DNA of 64,000 bases from positions 124,001 through 188,000 of the forward strand of contig JAFEMH010002434.1 in the NCBI GenBank assembly GCA_022495995.1. Reading direction: 5' to 3'. The position numbers were made by a program, and so were the translations under genes. This DNA is from Adenophora triphylla var. japonica. Taxonomy: Eukaryota; Streptophyta; Magnoliopsida; Asterales; Campanulaceae. Numbering within the stretch: the stretch's first letter is position 1; each line of letters starts with the position of its first letter. The notes beneath the pieces were generated by a model. It saw nothing but the letters and a program-made list of their open reading frames with translations. It ran no database searches and had not been told where the DNA came from. Of the stretch, positions 57,341 through 64,000 are shown piece after piece.

Positions 57341-58454
57341 GCTTTCATATCATTGATAAATTTCTATTTTATAAACACTTATAGAATTATATTGCATTAT
57401 TTAGCTAAGTTTTAGTCCATTTTAGTTCATTTTAGATCTTTATATATTATTTTCGTGAATATTATGCTTGGTGGTATTTTTGTGTTGAAATAGGTTTTGG
57501 AGCATAATTGGCATAAAACATGGCTTACAAAGAGTATTGGACATTGATGGATGATCGGGGATAAAGATGTAGCATTTTGTAGAAGAAAATGAAGAGAAAG
57601 GAGCAATTTTGGTTTGTCACGGAAGCATGTGAAAATTTAGCACGGCCTTGCAAAGAGAACCGAGGAGAAGAGCAAATTTTCAAGTTCTGCCCTGCAGTGC
57701 AAAGTGAAAAATTGCAGATTTTCAAAGGTGCCTTTAGGAAGAGTCTTTTAGAAATATTCTTGAATTTTGGCTCTTGTACCTATAAATAGAGGTTGTATTG
57801 TTGGAATAAAAGATTACAAACTCAATTGGAAATTACAGAAAACAAAAATACAAACAAAAAATGTAAACTGATTTGTCGAAGTTGCCCGAGTCGTGTGTGA
57901 CACACTCTCCTTAAGACAAATTTGCCACCTCACTGATTTGTGCTTGAGGTTCCACGGAAGTTTGCCTCCCAGGATGAAACGGACCGACCGAACAATTTCT
58001 GCACACTAGTACCTCCCGTAAACTGAAGTTATGCCTGGACAGTATCACCACGGATGTAAGATGCAGGAGGCCAAAGGAACATACTGTTCAATATGTAACA
58101 AATTTGGAGAGAGGAGGATTTTCGGAAAACAGTGTGTATTTCATCTGTTTGTGTTCTTCCCTATCTATAGCTGCCAAGGAAGGATCAAAACTGATCCGAA
58201 ATTAAACACCCTTTTTTATTTTGCAAATCATTGATAGGTTGTTACAAATCTTTGAAATCATTAGCGCCATCAAGCCTGCGGCAGTTACAGATTGTGGGTT
58301 TTAATCATGTTTGAAAAAAAAAAAATTTGCAAAAGGTGGGCTAGGGCGAGTAGGCCAATTCGGAGCCACATTCGTGCCCGCAGGACGCGCATGCACATGA
58401 GTTCGGTAGCCCGAAGGCCATTTCGGTCCATGATTTGCACCCCCCTGCGCACCT
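57341..58454. other. Unclassified repeat-like stretch
   Basis: No gene. TATA-like CTATAAATAGAGG at 57780-57792 and leader-like sequence after it resemble an LTR with promoter, but I find no partner LTR, primer site or duplication. ORFs are all under 70 codons. Confidence 0.35.
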
Positions 58455-59525
58455 GTTGAAATTGCCCGATCCGGAAAAGGGTTCACCTCACGGATTGGAC
58501 GGATGAATTCCTTTTGAAAAGACAGAGTCGCCACGCCGTTTTGATTATGCCCAAAACATTGAAAAAAGACCTTTTGTTGTGTGATGAGATTTTGAGTTCG
58601 GAGGTCAGGTTACGTCTCGGGAATAGAATTTTGAACTCACCCGATGCGCCTCGTATACATGAGTCTTTCAAAACCTTTCTTTGAAAATTGTGTGTGTGTG
58701 TGTGTTTGTGTGTTTTTAAGAAATAAAATGAATTTGAAAATAAATGATGTCTACATTGTAAATGATGTATTGAAAAAAATAATGTTTAAAGAATTGGAAA
58801 TTGAAACAGTTGTTTAAAGTTCGAAAGGAGATCTCACCAATGTTGGTTTGTTTCTATCTTCCTCGGGGGAATGTAGTTGATTTGGAATGGTTTAAAGAGG
58901 AGAGAAATTATACACTCACTCGGGCAGAACCTCCCCTAATTAACTCTCGTTTTACACTCGCTAGACTCACGGATTTTGATCGTTTGAGTCATTTTTGGGA
59001 GTTTGGAGTTTTTGTGGGTGAGTGTGGGTTGATTGAGGATGCATAGGTTTTTGGGACATCGGGAGGTCAATCGGGACGGATCGGGATGGACTGGGATTGC
59101 CTCGGGATGACTCGAGAGGACTCGGGATGCCTCGGAATGGCTCAAAATGGCTGGGAAAGGCTGTGGGATGAAAGGGAAGGATTGTGTAGAAGATTGTTGA
59201 TATGAATTGAGCTGGGGGAGGCCAGTATTTATGGCTCAGAAACTGGACAAAGAGGTCCACACGGACCCTCCTTGCTTTGCAAGGTGGTCCGTATGGACTC
59301 GATATTAATCAGTTCTTGCCTGGCTTCCTAGATTTTGGGGATTTTTGCGTGTTGACGAAGAGATCCGTGCGGACCTATCATGCAGCAAAGAGGTCCGCAC
59401 AGCTCTGGCTTTGATCTGTCCTTTCCTGGATTTGGGGGATTTTGGCGTGTTGACCTTAGTTTACACATAGGTCCGTACGTATCAATCAAGGATCTATCAG
59501 TTTTTCAGAGCTTTCATTACCATTG
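58455..59525 (-). repeat. Inverted LTR fragment related to the 55267-56941 solo LTR
   Basis: Minus-strand sequence carries the same end block (CGGATCGGGCAATTTCAACA near 58475-58455, GGCGACTCTGTCTTTTC, CTCAAAATCTCATCACAC) and degenerate palindromes TCCACACGGA (59252), GGTCCGTATGGACTC (59287) and TCCGTGCGGACC (59362). A GT microsatellite sits at 58691-58704 where the other LTR has CA repeats. It is cut at 59525 by the next LTR. Confidence 0.65.
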
Positions 59526-60060
59526 TGTTGGTCCCAAAGGTGGCAACAAGGGTGAAAAACAGCTAGAGGGGGGTGAATAGCTGTTACAAATTTTTTGCCC
59601 TCTTTTAAAACTTAAACCTCTAAGCTTACAAAACCGCTTGCAGTGTGTTAGAAACTGCAAGTAGAGTTGTAAAATGCACATCGGAGTATTTGAGTTACAA
59701 AGCGGTTTTGGAGGTGCGGTTTGCAAAGCGGTTTATAATGCGGTTTTGTGAGCAGTTCTAAAACTGAAAGTGAGGTTTGGCAAAGTTAATTTCAAACACA
59801 ATTCACAATAATGGATAACTGTTAATAAGATAAAACAGAGAAAAAGATAGATAATCAGTATGCACAGTAAATAATAAATGCAGAGAAGTAAGAACACAAT
59901 ATTTGGAGTGGTTCGATCGATAAACGATCTACGTCAACTACCAAGATGGTTAGTCTTGGATTTTTATACAAGGAAAGTATCTTTGTGCAATTTTACCATT
60001 GCATAAGCAATGTGCAAACATGTAAAGCATATTACTTAAAAACGTTGACAAGTCAACTGC
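59526..60060 (+). repeat. LTR fragment, SIRE/Maximus-like
   Basis: Starts TGTTGGTCCCAAAG, then AGAGGGGGGTGAATAGC, a hallmark of plant SIRE/Maximus copia LTR starts, and later GAGTGGTTCGATCGATAAAC, also typical of that group (resemblance from memory). GCGGTTT words are repeated (59695-59750). The 3' limit is uncertain; a MITE end GGGACGGAGGAAGTA sits at 60075-60089. Confidence 0.5.
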
Positions 60061-60196
60061 AATATTTGTTATGGGACGGAGGAAGTATTTGTCTTCATTT
60101 AAATTGAATTCTTAGTTGTCTTTGAGATTGACCAAGATGGTTTAGCACACTTTAAATTGAACGAGTTATAAAGTGGTGATTGTAGTTTGTTTGCAG

Positions 60197-60440
60197 GTAC
60201 CCCAGACATGACATCAAGGGGTTTGGTCTAGAAGGACTTTGAGGAAATTGCTGAGTTCCTTCACCGTGGAGTTACAGTAACATTGAAAATCCAAAAGGGC
60301 ACGGAAAGCTCTTGAAGGAATTCAACAAGGGTTTGGTGAATAACAAGGATCTTGAAGAACTCAAGGCGGATGTTGAGAAGTTTTCTGGGTCGTTTGATAT
60401 GCCCGAGTTTGTGATGTCTGAGATGAAGTACAAGGATTAG
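60197..60440 (+). pseudogene. SHMT: Cytosolic serine hydroxymethyltransferase last exon, decayed
   Basis: After an acceptor-like TTTGCAG, reads GT.P.MTSRGLV, with TAG (60229-60231) in place of GAG before [20 protein letters not shown], then after a 1-bp loss near 60295-60301 [37 protein letters not shown] and SEMKYKD stop. This is the C-terminus of plant cytosolic SHMT (PLP enzyme of one-carbon metabolism; match judged from memory). Upstream exons are not present. The retained intron boundary points to a DNA-level duplication, not a processed copy. Confidence 0.88.
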
Positions 60441-60780
60441 GTTCTGGAAAGAAGGAAATTCATGATTGTTATATTGTTGCTATTGATATGTTTTAATATT
60501 TTTTTTTGTTGTTGAAAAGTTGTCTTCATGATAATTCTGTCTGCCCAGAAAGACAAATAAGGCTTATTTGTTTGATTCTTGGCTTAGGTAGTAGATCCAG
60601 TTTCTTTTGAGAAGTAGTAGTTGGTGTCAAGCACTAAATGTGATTCATATATTGGCATTATCTTTACCAATTTCTTGTATCCACATCCAAAAAAAATTAA
60701 TACTTTGTTATTGATGCTTGTCTGATGATGAGTGTAAAGCATTCTCGTCCTACTACAAACACACTTCTTAAAATGAAAAT
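60441..60780. other. Downstream of SHMT pseudogene
   Basis: Probably the former 3' UTR and flank of the SHMT copy. No other feature supported. Confidence 0.45.
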
Positions 60781-61440
60781 TGATGCTGCAAGAATCGTGC
60801 CGTACTCAATCTTCGTCCAGCCGCAAGATCAATCACCTGGCTGTTGACCTAAAATCAGAACCCACGACTAGCCGGATGGTCTCCGGCTTAGACCCTCGGG
60901 CGTGAGAGTAAGTATGGTGATATGGAAAGCTCAAATATTATAATGAACAAGATGAATTCGATATAACAAAAGGCAATTACCTTGAAACGGTTGATGTTGC
61001 TTTGTATTTATAGTTGTTGATGAGAGTTGTATTTGTGGTAGGATTGCATGACATCCCTTTAATCTCGGATCAGATATACATTAGAGATCTTGCCCATATA
61101 TAACTCCTGATTTGTAGGGAGTCCGTTATGGTAAGAGTTGTATTCACGCCTGGACTCTATAGGTCGACGTAATGATGTAGGTCGAGGTCGCTTGTTGGGT
61201 ATAGGTCGACCTGACTGAATGCTGGGGCAGGATCCTGCCCGTATAGAATCTGGATCGTAATGTCGGACCAAGCTAGGTCGGGACCAACTGAGGTCGGACA
61301 ATGAGCTTAGGCCGACTGATCTCGCTGATAGGCCTTAGGCCTGATAATAATTGGGCCTAGCCCACAGAGAATGTGGTGGCAATAATACGTAAATAACTGG
61401 GCTGGCTCGCTGGGCCTAGCCCGTCACATTTATTCCGTTC
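60781..61440 (-). repeat. LTR- or promoter-like repeat with palindromes
   Basis: On the minus strand there is a TATA-like AACTATAAATACAAAGC (about 61014-60998). Palindromes GGGCAGGATCCTGCCC (61225-61240) and AGGTCGACCT (61203-61212) are perfect; further TAGGTCGA words are scattered. The right edge CCGTTCA is followed by GTGGCCTCCAACTTT, a phrase common downstream of some gypsy LTRs. Ends are not proven. Confidence 0.45.
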
Positions 61441-61727
61441 AGTGGCCTCCAACTTTCTGAGTTGATTTTAGTCGACCAGGAAGTTAGAGAAATTTCGATG
61501 GAATTTGAAGTAGACCGTAGGTCGATGATCGAACTGAGTTGATCGACCAATGATGACGTGGCTTAATTTCGATCGTTGATGATGGACGGCTGGATCAGCA
61601 AAAGCGCCATTTTTTCGTAATCATTGTAATTTTGACGTTTGGGAAACTGTCTTGGGAACCGTTTTCCACATTAATGACGATTTTTAACCGTTTGAAGCAA
61701 AAACCCTTCCTAATTCAGGAAATAATT

Positions 61728-61745
61728 AGCTAGAGTATATAAGGA
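61728..61745 (+). promoter_or_regulatory. TATA-like promoter of the Transposase_28-type ORF
   Basis: GAGTATATAAGGAAA lies about 220 bp upstream of the ATG at 61962 and is followed by a leader-like stretch (CGATTTTTCACAAATTCC). The other TATA-like box, on the minus strand near 61010, is 0.7 kb away, giving a divergent arrangement. Confidence 0.5.
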
Positions 61746-61961
61746 AAATCCTTTTCCTTTTCGATTTTTCACAAATTCCCAATTCTTGAGCAAACCAGTA
61801 AGAAAGAAGGCGAATATAAATATCCAACTGTTCCGGCGTACTCGAGCTTTTCCGATTCCTTTCCAGCTTTCGTCTTCACGGTTTTAAGAAAGGTACCCCT
61901 CTAATTTCTTGGCATTAGGTTTTATAGGGTGTTAATTTTTTCCTTCCCTTTCGATTTTGCC

Positions 61962-63182
61962 ATGGCTAGGACTTTTAGCTGCGAATCAGGTGCTTGGTAT
62001 GGCTATTGCACCTCTAATCGTAGAGTATATAAACACTTGAGCGGAGTATGGAGGGAGATGACTGCTGAGGAGTGCTCTTCCATTTTGACCAGGTGGGGTT
62101 TACGTTTTAGCGAGCTGAGTCTGCCTGTAGGAGAAACCCTAGGTGCTTTAGAGACAAACGACCCAAGAGTTGTATCTTTTAGCCTTTTCCATGAACTTCT
62201 TGACCATATAGTGTTGTTTTATATTAGAGGTCCCAACAAACCCTCCTTTCTTAGGAATAGGAAAGGATTTCCGGGGGAATCTAGGTCGCCCATTAGTATG
62301 TCCCCTAGGTCCCTTGAAGTTGCATATAGGACTGATTCTCTTATTTCTTCTTGTTGTTCTTCAGATATGTCGACTCAGGAAAGGGCTATGACCTCTGCTA
62401 CAACGAGTTCACCCTCCACCAATATTGTGGATGCTTTCTATTCATCGGTAGTTCCAGGCCGTAATGAAAGGGGCTATGTGATTCCCAAGCCGAAAACTGG
62501 GAGGAAGGGCTCAGAAGATCGGCTTAGGATATTGTATCAGTATTATGGGGTTGACAAGGAGGAATTCAGCCTAGCCCACATGACGGCCAAGGAGTTTGAT
62601 AAGCTGAGTTAGGAGGACAAAGTTAGAGACCCCACTAGGGTGGCCTTCTTTTACGGACAATTTGAAGCCGGCCTACGCCTTCCCTTGGATCCATTCGTTT
62701 GTGAGTTTTTAGAGTGTCTGGGAGCTGTCCCGATGCAGCTAGGAGCCAACACTTGCCGGGTACTCATATGCTTTGCCATGGTATGCAGGTTCCTTGGGTA
62801 CGAACCTTGCATCCACATTTTCAGGGAATTTTTTAAGGTAGCTTACGATAAGAGAACCCATGGATTTAGTACTCCAGCTCGGATAAAGGCCCCCAAGTTG
62901 TTTGTCAACTTGCCTGATAAGGTAGCTGGGTGGAACTCCCATGTGATTTTGGTGGAGAGTAGAAAAGGGTGGGAGTTCCCCTTGCCTGAGATCAATTCTG
63001 GTATGATGAAGGAGGAGGATTACTGGATTCCCTCCTGGAGTAAAGACTTGACTGATAAATTAAGGTTGGTAGCTCAAAGGGGCACCATAAACTGGGTCGC
63101 TCTTCAGACTGATAAGGATAGCTTCATTCAGGCTGGTATGATGCAGGGGGGTGATGATGATGATGTTAGTGTTATGCCCTAG
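61962..63182 (+). pseudogene. Putative gypsy-type transposon ORF (Transposase_28-like)
   Basis: Start ATG 61962 in good context (GCCATGG). The protein begins MARTFSCESGAWYG; after a Ser/Thr-rich part it has the family core VAFFYGQFEAGLRLPLDPFV, CEFLECLGAVPMQLGAN and VCRFLGYEPCIHIFREFF (about residues 227-290), characteristic of the plant PF04195 putative gypsy-type transposon family, whose function is unknown. A single in-frame TAG at 62610-62612 (KLS*EDKVRD) interrupts an otherwise open 406-codon frame. The frame then runs into a copia LTR at 63164 and stops by chance at 63180-63182, so the C-terminal part is lost from the window. Confidence 0.75.
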
Positions 63183-64000
63183 GCTTATAGTTGATAGACC
63201 TATATGTTGACATTATTTATTATTATATGAAAAGTTTATTATTTGATTATTATATGTTTTGCATATTTATTTGTAATAATCTCCGTCCCTAATTATTAAG
63301 TGAATAATTAGTATAAATGTTAATGGATAATCATATGATGATTATATGCATATATATGCACATTAAATTTATGGGTACTTGTTAGAGAACAAGTGACTGG
63401 ACTTGACCCGTATGAGATTTATGTCATGGTCAAATGTCATAATTAAATCTCATATGGTCACTTCATTTTAGTCCCTAGACCTGAGATTATCATGACCTTA
63501 CATATGATGAAAGTTATGTTTGATTTTAGTCAAACGATATCTTAACACAATATTTATAAAGGCTATCTTTGGCATGATCGAATTCATGATGGGAAGGATG
63601 ATAAGTCAAGATGGAATTTGTCCCTCGAAAGAGAGATGTTTTGCTTGGGCCCCTCGATGAGTGATAATGATGAAAGTGTATGGCCATACCCCAATGCGAT
63701 TGGATTATCATTATACTCAAGATCGAGAAAGCATTGAACAAATACAAGTTGACGTGGACCATGACTTGTGTTCAATATAACATCGTGAGACAAAGGGAGA
63801 AATGGAAGTGTACCATTGGAAACGTGAACTCTTACGTTATATTAATTGGGTAGACATAATGGCTTGCTAGAGTCCGCTTATGTTTTATGACGGTCGATAT
63901 GATCGGGCTCATTGCCAACATAATATAATCCTATTGGGTCACACACAATTGGAATGAATTGGTTAAACCAAAGGAATAAAATTGAGAGTTCCTGCATATA
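63164..64000 (+). repeat. Copia LTR, start (runs off the window)
   Basis: Starts TGTTAGTGTTATGCCCTAGG and follows the copia 2 LTR (54917 back to about 53880) block by block in the same order: GGGTACTTGTTAGAGAACAA, then CTTGGGCCCCTCGATGA, AAGCATTGAACAA and GGTCACACACAA. It is therefore a diverged member of the same LTR family in opposite orientation, inserted into the Transposase_28-like frame. Its end and body lie beyond the window. Confidence 0.88.

Overview
The window is nuclear DNA of a flowering plant, almost certainly a eudicot. Evidence is an intron-rich RAD50 gene with plant-type protein sequence, and a dense mix of Ty1/copia and gypsy-type LTR elements with tRNA-iMet primer sites, LINEs, Mutator-like (MULE) and hAT transposons, a tRNA-derived SINE and Stowaway-type MITEs with CTCCCTCCGTCC ends. 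No species call is possible from what I can see.

Left part (1-27.2 kb): the only clear host gene is RAD50, plus strand. Fifteen exons (4120-26808) encode the C-terminal ~726 residues: second coiled-coil half, CPCC zinc hook, ABC signature, Walker B/D-loop and the stop. The N-terminal half (Walker A) must lie left of the window. Its introns are full of repeats. A 7.2-kb intron holds a complete non-autonomous LTR element carrying a prolyl-tRNA-synthetase-like segment, a LINE with intact ORF1 but no ORF2, a MITE and a CA/TA microsatellite. Other introns hold LINE relics, MITEs, a 307-bp tandem duplication and a short hairpin.

Middle (27.2-37.4 kb): a Pack-MULE (27216-29172, 9-bp target duplication) with an ABCC-transporter-like fragment and a 125-bp minisatellite; then a larger MULE (29336-34113) with a transposase SWIM-like segment and an OTU-protease-like segment, split by a 2.16-kb solo LTR; then a duplicated intergenic unit.

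Right part (37.4-64 kb): a young copia element (37389-45001) with a 3.03-kb solo LTR in gag; a second, decayed, minus-strand copia element (about 45.38-54.9 kb) carrying a hAT transposon in gag and a SINE in its LTR; another solo LTR (55267-56941); LTR fragments; a decayed SHMT last exon (60197-60440); and an ORF of the putative gypsy-type transposon family (Transposase_28-like), broken by one TAG and cut by a further copia LTR that runs off the end.

Most of the non-RAD50 sequence is nested insertions, and many boundaries are fixed by target-site duplications read directly. The most unusual signals are short perfect palindromes recurring in four different LTR-like sequences, the synthetase-like segment in the LTR element, the ORF1-only LINE, and mirrored 33-bp arrays in the MULE.
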